Source: Rhodospirillaceae bacterium
GTDB lineage: Bacteria; Pseudomonadota; Alphaproteobacteria; Bin65
Direction of reading: 5' to 3'
Assembly (NCBI GenBank): GCA_028819475.1
Contig: JAPPLJ010000034.1
Span: 1 to 49,529 of the forward strand
DNA: 49,529 bases
In this document: piece by piece, positions 34,215 through 41,712 of the stretch
How positions within the stretch are numbered: the stretch's first letter is position 1
How the letters are laid out: each line of letters opens with the position of its first letter
Notes under the pieces: model-generated
Databases searched by the model: none
Seen by the model: only the letters and a program-made list of their open reading frames with translations
Told to the model about the DNA's origin: nothing
Position numbers and translations under genes: made by a program

Positions 34215-35003
34215 TCAGCCGGCGTCGAACAGGTCGGCCTGGGCCGGCGGCGCGGCGGCATCGCCCTGTGCGATATGGGCGTAGAGCCGGCTGACCCGCT
34301 CGAAGCTGTCCGGCGTGCCGACATGGTGCCAGGCGCCGTCGTGCCGGATGCCGTACAGGCGTTCGCGTTCGAGCGCGCGGTCGTAGACCCGGTTGAGGGA
34401 AAAGGCGCCCGGCGCCATGCCGTCGAACAGGGCCGGACTGAGGATCTGGCTGCCGGTGAAGACGAAGGGCGCGATCTCCGCTTCGCCGCGGCGCTGCAAC
34501 CGGCCTTCGATATCCATGAAGAAATCGCCGTCGCCGGCATATCCCGTGGCGGCGACCGTCGGGTGGACCAGCAGCAGGGCATCCATGCGCGCCGGATCCC
34601 AGGCTTCGGCGAGGCGGTGCAGCGCCGGGGTCGGCCCGTCCTCCCAGACCGTGTCGCTGTTGAGCACGAAAAAGGGGTCCGGTCCCAGCGCGTCGAGCGC
34701 ATTGAGCACGCCGCCGCCGGTATCGAGAATTTCGGCCTCGTGGCTGATGACGATCTCCGGCGCGGTGCGCGCCTTCAGCCGCCGTTCGATCTGGGCGGCG
34801 AGGTGGTGGGTGTTGACGACGGCGCGGGTGACGCCGGCTTCGAGCGCCTTGTCCAGCGTCCGGTCCAGCATGGTCCGGCCGCCGACTTCGAGCAGCGGCT
34901 TGGGCGCGGCCCCGGTCAGCGGCCGCATCCGCGTGCCGAGGCCCGCAGCGAGCAGCATTGCCGTTTCGGGGGCCGTTTCGGGGGCCGTGTGCGGCGCGGT
35001 CAC
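34215..35003 (-). CDS. murU: Nucleotidyltransferase, probable MurNAc-1-phosphate uridylyltransferase (MurU-like)
   Basis: 262 residues from a GTG at 35003 that overlaps the stop of the fusion gene upstream (GTGA). The NDP-sugar pyrophosphorylase signature is AMLLAAGLGTRMRPLTG followed by PKPLLEVGGRTMLD. ILDTGGGVLNALD and FFVLNSDTVWEDG give the sugar and metal sites. In the AmgK-MurU route, described in Pseudomonas and Caulobacter relatives, recycled MurNAc-1-phosphate is turned into UDP-MurNAc. The kinase encoded just upstream supports this assignment over a general nucleotidyltransferase. Confidence 0.82.
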   Translation of the reverse strand: MTAPHTAPETAPETAMLLAAGLGTRMRPLTGAAPKPLLEVGGRTMLDRTLDKALEAGVTRAVVNTHHLAAQIERRLKARTAPEIVISHEAEILDTGGGVLNALDALGPDPFFVLNSDTVWEDGPTPALHRLAEAWDPARMDALLLVHPTVAATGYAGDGDFFMDIEGRLQRRGEAEIAPFVFTGSQILSPALFDGMAPGAFSLNRVYDRALERERLYGIRHDGAWHHVGTPDSFERVSRLYAHIAQGDAAAPPAQADLFDAG

Positions 35004-36595
35004 GGCGGGTCGCCGAAATGCGGGACGGTGCGCAGGGCCGGCGGAATCGCCTCGTCCAGCCACGCCCTGACCGGCGCCAGCGCCGGGTGGGCGAGATCGG
35101 CCTCGAGCAGGCGCCAGACCCGCGGGATGTGCTGCAGGTAGACCGGCTTGCCGTCGCGCGCCATGAGCCGGGTGAAGATGCCGATGATCTTGCAGTTGCG
35201 CTGGGCCGACAGCGTCGCCGCCGCCGCCAGGAAATCCGCCCGGTCGAGCGCCGGAAACGCGGCGAGATAGCGCTCGACCATCGCGTCGCGCAGCGCCGGG
35301 CGGATGTCGCGCCGGGCATCGGCGACCAGGGACACCAGGTCGTAGGCCGGCGAGCCGATCAGCGCGTCCTGGAAATCGAGCAGGCCGCAGGCCGCGACGC
35401 TGGCGCGGCCCGGCAGTTCCATCAGGTTATCGACGTGATAGTCGCGCAGGACGAGGGTGGGCGGCGCAGCCTCGGCGAGCGGATAGAGATCGCGCCAGAC
35501 CGCCCGGTATTCCGCGGCGGCCGCCGTCGGCGTCGGCGCGCCGGTGACGGCCGGCAGGAACCAGTCGATCAGCAGGTCTGCCTCGCGCTGGAGCGCGTCC
35601 CCGTCGTAGGGCGGAACCTCGACCGAGGCGGCGCCGGGATGGCGGTGCAGCGCGATCAGCGTGTCGGTCGCCAGGGTATACAGCGCGTCCTCGTCCGCGC
35701 CTTCGGCAAGCCGGCGGGTGAATGTCGCGTCGCCGAAATCCTCGATGACGAGAAAGCCCTGCGCCGGGTCCTCGGCATGGATGGCCGGTGCGCTGAAGCC
35801 GAGAACGCGCAGATGCCGGGCGACCCGCACGAAGGCCGCGGCATCCTCCCGGGCTGGCGGCGCATCCATCAGCAGGGCCGGGAACGGCCCGCCGGCCAGC
35901 CGGAAATAGCGCCGGAAGGACGCGTCGCCCGAAAGCGCCGTCATCCGCGCGTCGCGCCACTCCGTGCCGGCGAGGAAAGCGCGGCGGGCCCGGTCGCGCC
36001 CGTCCGCCGCCGCGGCGCCGGAGCCGATCTCCGCCAGCCGGTCGAACACCGGCGCCAGCCGACCCGGCCCCTCGCCGCCGTTACCGGTGCGGTCTTCCAC
36101 GGACAGGCGCCGCAGCTCCGGATCGCCGGTATGGTCGAGGCCGATGTCGATGCGCCGGTCCGGCAGCAGGTTGCCGGCGCGTTCCGGCCATTCGATCAGG
36201 CAGATGCCGCCGGCCAGCGCCTCCTCGAAGCCGATCTCCCACAGCTCCTCCTCCGAAACGATCCGGTACAGGTCGATATGCCAGACCGTGTCGGCGCCGA
36301 AGCTGTAGAGCTGGACGAGGGTGAAGGTCGGGCTCGGCACCTCCCCGGCCGCGCCGCCCCTGCGCGCCGCGTAGCTGCGGATGAAATGCCGGGCGAAGGT
36401 TGTCTTGCCGGCGCCGAGCGGGCCGCTGAGCGCGATCACGTCGCCGCGCCCGGCGCACGCCGCCAGCGTCTGCGCCAGATCCGCCAGATCCGTCTCCGAC
36501 ACCTCGGCGGAATGTCCGGAGGCAGCGCCGCCCGGCCCGCCGCCCTCGGGGACAGGAACGCAGGGGAGCCGGGAAGAAAGCCGGTCGGTGCTCAC
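35000..36595 (-). CDS. TsaE-AmgK fusion: t6A ATPase joined to sugar kinase
   Basis: 531 residues from a GTG at 36595; frames upstream remain open but show no family features. Residues about 30-165 are TsaE, the ATPase for the tRNA t6A37 modification complex: Walker A GPLGAGKTTFAR (58-69), SPTFTLVQLY and HIDLYRI. A glycine/alanine linker (about 170-205) leads to an aminoglycoside-phosphotransferase fold (206-531) with RDYHVDNLM and GLLDFQDALIGSPAYDL for catalysis and Mg. The kinase matches AmgK, which phosphorylates MurNAc/GlcNAc at the anomeric position, and MurU follows directly. Such fusions occur in some alphaproteobacteria, though in most bacteria the two are separate. Confidence 0.88.
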   Translation of the reverse strand: MSTDRLSSRLPCVPVPEGGGPGGAASGHSAEVSETDLADLAQTLAACAGRGDVIALSGPLGAGKTTFARHFIRSYAARRGGAAGEVPSPTFTLVQLYSFGADTVWHIDLYRIVSEEELWEIGFEEALAGGICLIEWPERAGNLLPDRRIDIGLDHTGDPELRRLSVEDRTGNGGEGPGRLAPVFDRLAEIGSGAAAADGRDRARRAFLAGTEWRDARMTALSGDASFRRYFRLAGGPFPALLMDAPPAREDAAAFVRVARHLRVLGFSAPAIHAEDPAQGFLVIEDFGDATFTRRLAEGADEDALYTLATDTLIALHRHPGAASVEVPPYDGDALQREADLLIDWFLPAVTGAPTPTAAAAEYRAVWRDLYPLAEAAPPTLVLRDYHVDNLMELPGRASVAACGLLDFQDALIGSPAYDLVSLVADARRDIRPALRDAMVERYLAAFPALDRADFLAAAATLSAQRNCKIIGIFTRLMARDGKPVYLQHIPRVWRLLEADLAHPALAPVRAWLDEAIPPALRTVPHFGDPP

Positions 36596-36862
36596 GAAGC
36601 CGACGCATACTGAAGCTGCGGTCCCCTGTCCACCCGCGCCCCGTCGTATTTCCGGGATTTGGCACGATCCGTATCCGTCTCCCGCTGGCAGCGCAACGCG
36701 GCCCTGTTTCTTGAGAAATCCTCTGCGAAAGGCCGCGAACGGGAACCTGCAGTAAAATGCAAGGCGTCCCCCCTCCCCTTGGGCTTCCTCTGCGAAAAGC
36801 CCCACGGCGGGCTCCGCCGGGCCGGCCTTTCAAAATTATTTCCTTTTTCTCGATAATATTCC

Positions 36863-36891
36863 TTGACACGGTCGATCCCGCGCCCTATATC
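36863..36891 (+). promoter_or_regulatory. Near-consensus sigma70 promoter with no gene behind it
   Basis: TTGACA (36863-36868) is separated by exactly 17 bases from TATATC (36886-36891). This is the best -35/-10 pair I found in the window. It points rightward, and no plus-strand gene follows until tRNA-Gly about 1.7 kb away, with a minus-strand gene in between. An untranslated RNA is the simplest reading. Confidence 0.55.
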
Positions 36892-37211
36892 GGCCCCGTC
36901 AACGCCCGAAATGCGCCTGCCGCGGCCGGCCGACGCCCCCTCAAAGAGAAGCGAACGAAGAAGCAGGCGAGGGACCGTGCGGGACCGTTCCGTCTTTCCC
37001 GCTCTCCGGCCCGCCGCCGCCAGTCGGCCATCCTGTGCGCCGCCCTGTGCGCCATTGGGCCTGACAGCCGGACCCACTCCGGTTCGACCCTCCGTTTCCG
37101 CCGGGCCGTGTTGCTCCCGGTCCTGCCCCGATCCTGTAGGGCGGTGCTACCCCCGGTGTCGACTGGCGCTCCCGCCCGGCCGGAAATCTGTAATATTTCC
37201 TATCTGGCTTA

Positions 37212-37281
37212 TTTTCTTGCATCCCGGAGCGGCGTGTTTCCAACGATTCCAAAGGGTTAGGAGCGCCGCTGCGCAAGAAAA
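37212..37281. other. Long stem-loop in the gene-free region
   Basis: TTTTCTTGC (37212-37220) pairs with GCAAGAAAA (37273-37281), and AGCGGCG (37228-37234) with CGCCGCT (37264-37270), a 16-bp interrupted stem with a 29-base loop. T's precede and A's follow on the plus strand, the reverse of a terminator. It could be a structured RNA or a binding site. Confidence 0.45.
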
Positions 37282-37400
37282 AACGAAAGAAAAATATTGA
37301 GCATTCATTCAAAATCCGGCCGTTTTCCGGCGTCCGGTCCGTCCGGCACGCCCTTCCGCAGGGGATCCTTGGGGGAGGGGCAGCCGGGCGGTGCAAACCG

Positions 37401-37447
37401 GTTACATGGGTAACGGTCCGGACCGGCTGCACAGGTAACGGGTCCGG
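37401..37447. repeat. Imperfect direct repeats resembling an insertion-sequence end
   Basis: Copy 1 at 37401-37421 contains ACATGGGTAACGGTCCGG and copy 2 at 37429-37447 contains ACAGGTAACGGGTCCGG. Paired motifs of this kind (ACA-GGTAAC) occur at ends of some IS481/IS3-like elements, but no transposase remnant lies nearby. It may be a remnant or a regulator site next to the radical SAM gene end. Confidence 0.35.
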
Positions 37448-37451
37448 CGGA

Positions 37452-38417
37452 TCAGCCCGAGCAGCTGCCGCCGCCGAGGACGCAGAAGCGCGCGCAGTGC
37501 GGATGGTTGAGCGGGACTGCGCCGGCCGCCTCGCCCAGCGAATGCCCCATGACGAACCGTTCGTCGTAGGGCAGCAGCGTGCAGGGCATCACGACCGGCC
37601 GGCTCTCGCCCTTGCGTTTGACGACCATGCGGGAGGAGGCGCACATCAGGCTGCCCGGATCGACGCCCAGAATATCCCAGCAGGCTTCGGTGACTTCCGG
37701 CACGTCCAGCGTTTCGTCCATCTCCGGGAACAGCAGCAGCGCGGCCGGATCGTTTGCGTCGATCCGGATAGTCTCCCGCTCGAACAGCCGGGCATAGCCG
37801 GCGCGCAGCTCGGCCTCGCTCTCCTTCCACATCGTCCGGCCGGCGGCGGTAACCGCGAAACCGTTGTCCGACAGGAACTTGAGGCCGAGGATCATCGGCG
37901 CCCAGGCCCGCGGCCCCCGCTCCAGCGCATGCAGGGCCTCGGCGTAATGGTCGATAGAGACGCGCAACGTCAGGCGGCCGCCGAAGCGTTCGCGAAGTTC
38001 GGACAGCGCGTCGGCATGGCGCATCATCGGCCGCATGGCGTTGGTCAGGACCAGCGCTTCGTGCCCGGCGGCGAGGATGCGCTCCAGGATTTCCGCGATC
38101 TCCGGATTCATGAAGGGCTCGCCGCCGGTCAGGCCGACGGTGCGCACCGGCAGGCCGTCGCGCGCGATCTCGTCGAGATAGCCGCCGACCTCTTCGGCCG
38201 TCAGGTAGCTCAGCCGGTCGTTGGCCGGGCTCGATTCGATATAGCAGTTGCCGCAGGCCAGGTTGCACAGGGTGCCGGTGTTGAACCAGAGGGTCTCCAG
38301 CGCCCGCAGGCCGATGCGCGCGCGCGCCGCGCCGTCCGCCGTATGCAGCGGATCGCGGAATTTTGCCGTGTCGAGAGCGGGGCGGTCCTCGCGGAGCGCC
38401 GGGACGGCGGGGGTCAT
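37452..38417 (-). CDS. Radical SAM protein with cysteine-rich C-terminus
   Basis: 321 residues. The [4Fe-4S]/SAM motif is CNLACGNCY (CxxxCxxC), preceded by LETLWFNTGTLCN; LTGGEPFMNPEIAEIL is the glycine-rich SAM-binding strand. The C-terminal third has more cysteines (SLMCASSRMVVKRKG, VVMPCTLLPYDERFVMG, HCARFCVLGGGSCSG), suggesting an auxiliary cluster as in SPASM/twitch proteins. It belongs to the broad COG0535-like group. No peptide precursor gene was identified beside it, so the substrate is unknown. The gene stands alone, with the gene-free region downstream and tRNA-Gly upstream on the other strand. Confidence 0.85.
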   Translation of the reverse strand: MTPAVPALREDRPALDTAKFRDPLHTADGAARARIGLRALETLWFNTGTLCNLACGNCYIESSPANDRLSYLTAEEVGGYLDEIARDGLPVRTVGLTGGEPFMNPEIAEILERILAAGHEALVLTNAMRPMMRHADALSELRERFGGRLTLRVSIDHYAEALHALERGPRAWAPMILGLKFLSDNGFAVTAAGRTMWKESEAELRAGYARLFERETIRIDANDPAALLLFPEMDETLDVPEVTEACWDILGVDPGSLMCASSRMVVKRKGESRPVVMPCTLLPYDERFVMGHSLGEAAGAVPLNHPHCARFCVLGGGSCSG

Positions 38418-38609
38418 ACTGCACCATATAGGCGGTCGCGCCGCCGGTCATAGCCCCGCACCGGCGATCGCGCCTATTCAAAAGACCGTCATGTCCGGAA
38501 TCCCCGCACCTCCGTCTTGCCCGCCGGCGGTGCGGCGGCTAAACAGGCCGGGTGCGGGCCGGGCAGGCGCATGGCGCGGCGGCCCGGCCGCAGGCGGTAT
38601 GGAACTAGC

Positions 38610-38685
38610 GCGGGTGTAGCTCAGTCGGTAGAGCACGAGCTTCCCAAGCTCGGGGTCGCGGGTTCGAGCCCCGTCGCCCGCTCCA
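38610..38685 (+). tRNA. tRNA-Gly (anticodon CCC)
   Basis: 76 bases with encoded CCA. The acceptor stem GCGGGTG pairs with CGCCCGC (one U:G). D arm GCTC-AGTCGGTA-GAGC, anticodon arm CGAGC-TTCCCAA-GCTCG with CCC at the anticodon, variable loop GGGTC, T arm GCGGG-TTCGAGC-CCCGT, discriminator U, then CCA at 38683-38685. Decodes GGG. A weak TTGCCC-17-TAAACA promoter-like pair lies at 38517-38545. Confidence 0.96.
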
Positions 38686-38751
38686 GACGGAAAGGACGGG
38701 AGGTCCGCCTTTGTGACGGCGGGCAGAATAAGTATGGCATTGAAATGTGCG

Positions 38752-39204
38752 ATGAAGGTCCGCGCCCCGGCCTTGGCGTCGATGCTCGTCGCGGCGGCCC
38801 TGCTGACCGGCGGGGCGGCGAGTGCGGCGGAGAAACTGTCGCCGCTCGGCGTCTGGCTCGGGATCAGCGATTCGGGCGAAAAAGGCCACGTCAAGATCTA
38901 CGAATGCGGCGACAAGCTGTGCGGCACGCTGGTCTGGAGCAGCAAGCCGGACGCGCGCGACATCAACAACCCGGACGAAGCCAAGCGCAGCAGGATCCTG
39001 ATCGGCCAGGACATTCTCGTCGGCCTGACGCCGGACGGCGAGAATTTCTGGGACTATGGCAAGCTCTACGACGCGACCACGGGCAAGACCTGGAACTGCA
39101 ACATCACGGTCCTGCCCGGCAACGACAAGCTGAAGATCCGCGGCTACTGGGGCATCTCGCTGTTCGGCCAGTCCCGGGTCTGGGACCGGGTCAAACAGGA
39201 ATAG
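38752..39204 (+). CDS. Secreted DUF2147 protein
   Basis: 150 residues from ATG 38752; an ATG at 38734 and a GTG at 38713 are in-frame alternatives. The signal peptide MKVRAPALASMLVAAALLTG ends near GAASA-AEK. The mature part has the DUF2147 pattern: SPLGVWLGISDSGEKGHVKIYECGDKLCGTLVW, then ILVGL and the C-terminal GYWGISLFGQSRVWDRV. Two cysteines (YECGDKLCG) may form a disulfide. DUF2147 proteins are periplasmic, lipocalin-like, of unknown function. It lies just after tRNA-Gly and is probably monocistronic. Confidence 0.85.
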   Translation: MKVRAPALASMLVAAALLTGGAASAAEKLSPLGVWLGISDSGEKGHVKIYECGDKLCGTLVWSSKPDARDINNPDEAKRSRILIGQDILVGLTPDGENFWDYGKLYDATTGKTWNCNITVLPGNDKLKIRGYWGISLFGQSRVWDRVKQE

Positions 39205-39276
39205 CCGCGGCATGAACCGGCGCGCGGCTGCAACGCTCCCGGCGAGGGCCCCATAGACGACCGCCCGACCGTCGCC

Positions 39277-40149
39277 GTGCTCAGCGCCGGCGATATGGGC
39301 CATGCGGTCGGCTGGGTGGCGCGCGACCGGGGCTGCCGCGTTCTCACCTGCCTCGCCGGGCGGAGCACACGGACCCGCGCGCTGGCCGCCGAAGCCGGCA
39401 TCGAGGACGGCGGCGACCTCGCTTCGGTCGTCGGGGCTGCCGACATCCTCCTCTCCATCCTGCCGCCAGCCGAGGCGCCGGCACTGGCGCGCGCCGTTGG
39501 CGGGTGCACGGTTTCCGCCAGGGAACGCATCTACGTCGACTGCAACGCCATCGCGCCGGCGACGACGCTGGCGATCGGCCGCACCGTCAGCGCCGCCGGG
39601 TTCGCCTTCGTGGACGGCGGCATCGTCGGCCGGCCGCCGGTCGCGTCGCCGGCAACCCGCCTCTACGTCAGCGGCCCGGCGGCCGGGCGCCTCGCCTTCC
39701 TGGAAGACGAACGGCTGACCGTGCGCGACCTGGGGCCGGAGCCGGGCCGGGCCTCGGCGGTCAAGATGTGCTACGCCGCGCTGACCAAAGGCAACTGGAC
39801 CCTGTTCGCCGCGCTTTCGACCGCCGCGCACCGGCTCGGCGTCGCCGAGGCGCTCGACCGGGAGTTTTCGGAGAGCCAGGGCGCGGTGCGGGAACGCCAG
39901 CGTGCGATGCTGCCGCGCCTGCCGCTGGACGCCGGGCGCTGGATCGGCGAAATGGAGGAAATCGCCGCCACCCTCGATGCCGCCGGTCTGCCCGACGGCT
40001 TCCACCGCGCCGCCGCCGAGATGTTCCGCCTGCTCGACGGCACGCCCTTCGCCGCCGAATCGCGCCAGGACTGGGACCGGGACCGGACCCCGGAACAGAC
40101 CGTCGCCGCGGTCTCGGAGGCCATCGACCGCCTTCAAGGACACTCATGA
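39277..40149 (+). CDS. NAD(P)-dependent dehydrogenase with DUF1932 domain
   Basis: 290 residues from GTG 39277. A 6-phosphogluconate-dehydrogenase-like Rossmann domain begins (V)AVLSAGDMGHAVGWVARDRG, with LLSILPPAEAPALARAV and the catalytic-region DGGIVGRPP; the C-terminal DUF1932 helix bundle starts at SAVKMCYAALTKGNWTLFAALSTAAHRL. The GTG start removes part of the first beta strand. The frame stays open upstream, and a GAGG six bases before an ATA codon at 39253 would give TVAVLSAGDMG; a rare ATA start is therefore possible. The stop overlaps the start of the flavin reductase (ATGA), so the two are coupled. Substrate unknown. Confidence 0.85.
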   Translation: MLSAGDMGHAVGWVARDRGCRVLTCLAGRSTRTRALAAEAGIEDGGDLASVVGAADILLSILPPAEAPALARAVGGCTVSARERIYVDCNAIAPATTLAIGRTVSAAGFAFVDGGIVGRPPVASPATRLYVSGPAAGRLAFLEDERLTVRDLGPEPGRASAVKMCYAALTKGNWTLFAALSTAAHRLGVAEALDREFSESQGAVRERQRAMLPRLPLDAGRWIGEMEEIAATLDAAGLPDGFHRAAAEMFRLLDGTPFAAESRQDWDRDRTPEQTVAAVSEAIDRLQGHS

Positions 40150-41588
40150 CCGATCCCTCCTCTGCCGATCCGCTTCACGTCGATATCTGCGTCATCGGCG
40201 CCGGCGCCGCCGGCCTGTCGGTCGCCGCCGGCTGCGCCCAGCTCGGCGCGCGCACGGTGCTGATCGAGCGCGGCACGATGGGCGGCGACTGCCTCAACAC
40301 CGGCTGCGTGCCGTCGAAAGCGATGCTGGCCGCCGGCCACGCCGCGGAGATCGTGCGCACCGCCGGGCGCTTCGGCGTGACGGCATCGGCCCCCGAAGTC
40401 GATTTCGCCGCGGTCCACCGCCATGTCCACGGCGTCATTGCGGCGATAGCGCCGATCGATTCGGTCGAGCGCTTCCGGGCGCTGGGCGTGAACGTCATCC
40501 AGGGCTCGGCGCGCTTCACCGGGCCGGACGCCCTCGAGGTCGACGGCCGGCGCATCACGGCAAAACGCTTCGTCGTCGCGACCGGATCGAAGGCCGTTGC
40601 GCCGCCGGTGCCGGGGCTGGCCGACGCGCCCTACCGCACCAACGAGACCATCTTCGACCTCACCGAATGCCCGGAGCATCTGCTGGTCATGGGCGGCGGG
40701 CCGATCGGCTGCGAACTGGCCCAGGCCCACCGCCGTCTCGGCGCCCGGGTGACCGTCGTCGAGATGTTCAACATCCTCGGCCGGGACGATCCGGAGGCGG
40801 CCGACGTCGTGCGCCGGCAATTGAAGGCGGAAGGCATCGGGATCCTGGAAGGGACGCGGGCTGAACGGGTCGAGGCGCGGGACGGCGGCATCGCCCTCAC
40901 CGTCAGCCGCGACGGCGAAGAGACCGTGCTGACCGGATCGCACCTGCTGGTCGCCGCCGGGCGGGCGCCGGTGGTCGACGGGCTTGACCTGGACAAGGCC
41001 GGCGTCCGGGTCGGCCGCGCCGGGGTCGAGGTCGATGCCGGCCTGCGCACGTCCAACAGGCGCATCTTCGCGGCCGGCGACGTCGCCGGCGGGCCGCAGT
41101 TCACCCATATCGCCGGCTATCACGCCGGGGTGCTGGTGCGCCGCCTGCTGTTCCGCATGGGCTGGGCGAAGGTCGATTACCGGGCGCTGCCCTGGGTGAC
41201 CTATACCGAGCCGGAGCTGGCCCAGGCCGGCCTGACCGAGGCCCAGGCCGCCGAGAAGCACGGCCGCCTCTCCGTGCTGCGCTGGAGCTTCGCCGAGAAC
41301 GACCGCGCCCAGGCCGAGCGCCGCACCGACGGGCATATGAAGATCGTCGCCACGCCCAAAGGGAAAATCCTGGGCGCCACCATCGTCGGCGCCCATGCCG
41401 GCGAGCTGATCCATCCCTGGGTGCTGGCAATCCAGAACGATATCGGCCTGGCGAAAATGTCCGGCTATATCGCGCCCTATCCCACCCTGGGCGAGATCGG
41501 CAAGCGCACCGCATCGAGCTACTACACCCCGAAACTGTTCAGCGAGCGCACCCGCAAGATCGTGCGGTTGCTGCTGCGGCTGCCGTGA
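40146..41588 (+). CDS. FAD-dependent disulfide reductase (dihydrolipoamide dehydrogenase/mercuric reductase-like)
   Basis: 480 residues. FAD motif VIGAGAAGLSVAAG; redox-active disulfide C49/C54 in GGDCLNTGCVPSK; NAD motif VMGGGPIGCELAQAHRRLGARVTVVE; second FAD motif RIFAAGDVAGG; and the dimerisation domain with ALPWVTYTEPELAQAGLTE. The C-terminal HAGELIHPW appears in place of the HPHPTxSE typical of true lipoamide dehydrogenases, so it is more like the soluble pyridine-nucleotide/mercuric reductase-like group of unknown substrate. Overlaps the DUF1932 gene by four bases. Confidence 0.85.
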   Translation: MTDPSSADPLHVDICVIGAGAAGLSVAAGCAQLGARTVLIERGTMGGDCLNTGCVPSKAMLAAGHAAEIVRTAGRFGVTASAPEVDFAAVHRHVHGVIAAIAPIDSVERFRALGVNVIQGSARFTGPDALEVDGRRITAKRFVVATGSKAVAPPVPGLADAPYRTNETIFDLTECPEHLLVMGGGPIGCELAQAHRRLGARVTVVEMFNILGRDDPEAADVVRRQLKAEGIGILEGTRAERVEARDGGIALTVSRDGEETVLTGSHLLVAAGRAPVVDGLDLDKAGVRVGRAGVEVDAGLRTSNRRIFAAGDVAGGPQFTHIAGYHAGVLVRRLLFRMGWAKVDYRALPWVTYTEPELAQAGLTEAQAAEKHGRLSVLRWSFAENDRAQAERRTDGHMKIVATPKGKILGATIVGAHAGELIHPWVLAIQNDIGLAKMSGYIAPYPTLGEIGKRTASSYYTPKLFSERTRKIVRLLLRLP

Positions 41589-41712
41589 GGGCACTTTCTA
41601 AGGGACTGCCCTTACCCCGACCGGCGAGCGCCCGACACCAGGGCGAGCGCGAACGGATCGGCTGAAGGTCGCCGGAATACCGTTTTCCGGCCGACTCCGA
41701 TACGGACGCAGA

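Larger units (their letters stand above)
36596..37451. other. Gene-free region of about 850 bp with promoter and stem-loop
   Basis: Open frames here lack any recognisable domain and have skewed composition, so I consider none coding. The region is AT-richer in two patches (36832-36860 and 37190-37320) than the genes around it. It holds a near-consensus plus-strand promoter, a 70-base stem-loop and a pair of direct repeats, each listed separately. Promoters for the leftward fusion-gene operon must also lie here. A non-coding RNA on the plus strand is possible; no SRP RNA, tmRNA or RNase P motif was found. Confidence 0.4.

Noticed and set aside
37212..37281. Stem-loop read as an intrinsic terminator
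   Set aside because: T's precede and A's follow the stem on the plus strand, the wrong arrangement for either direction.
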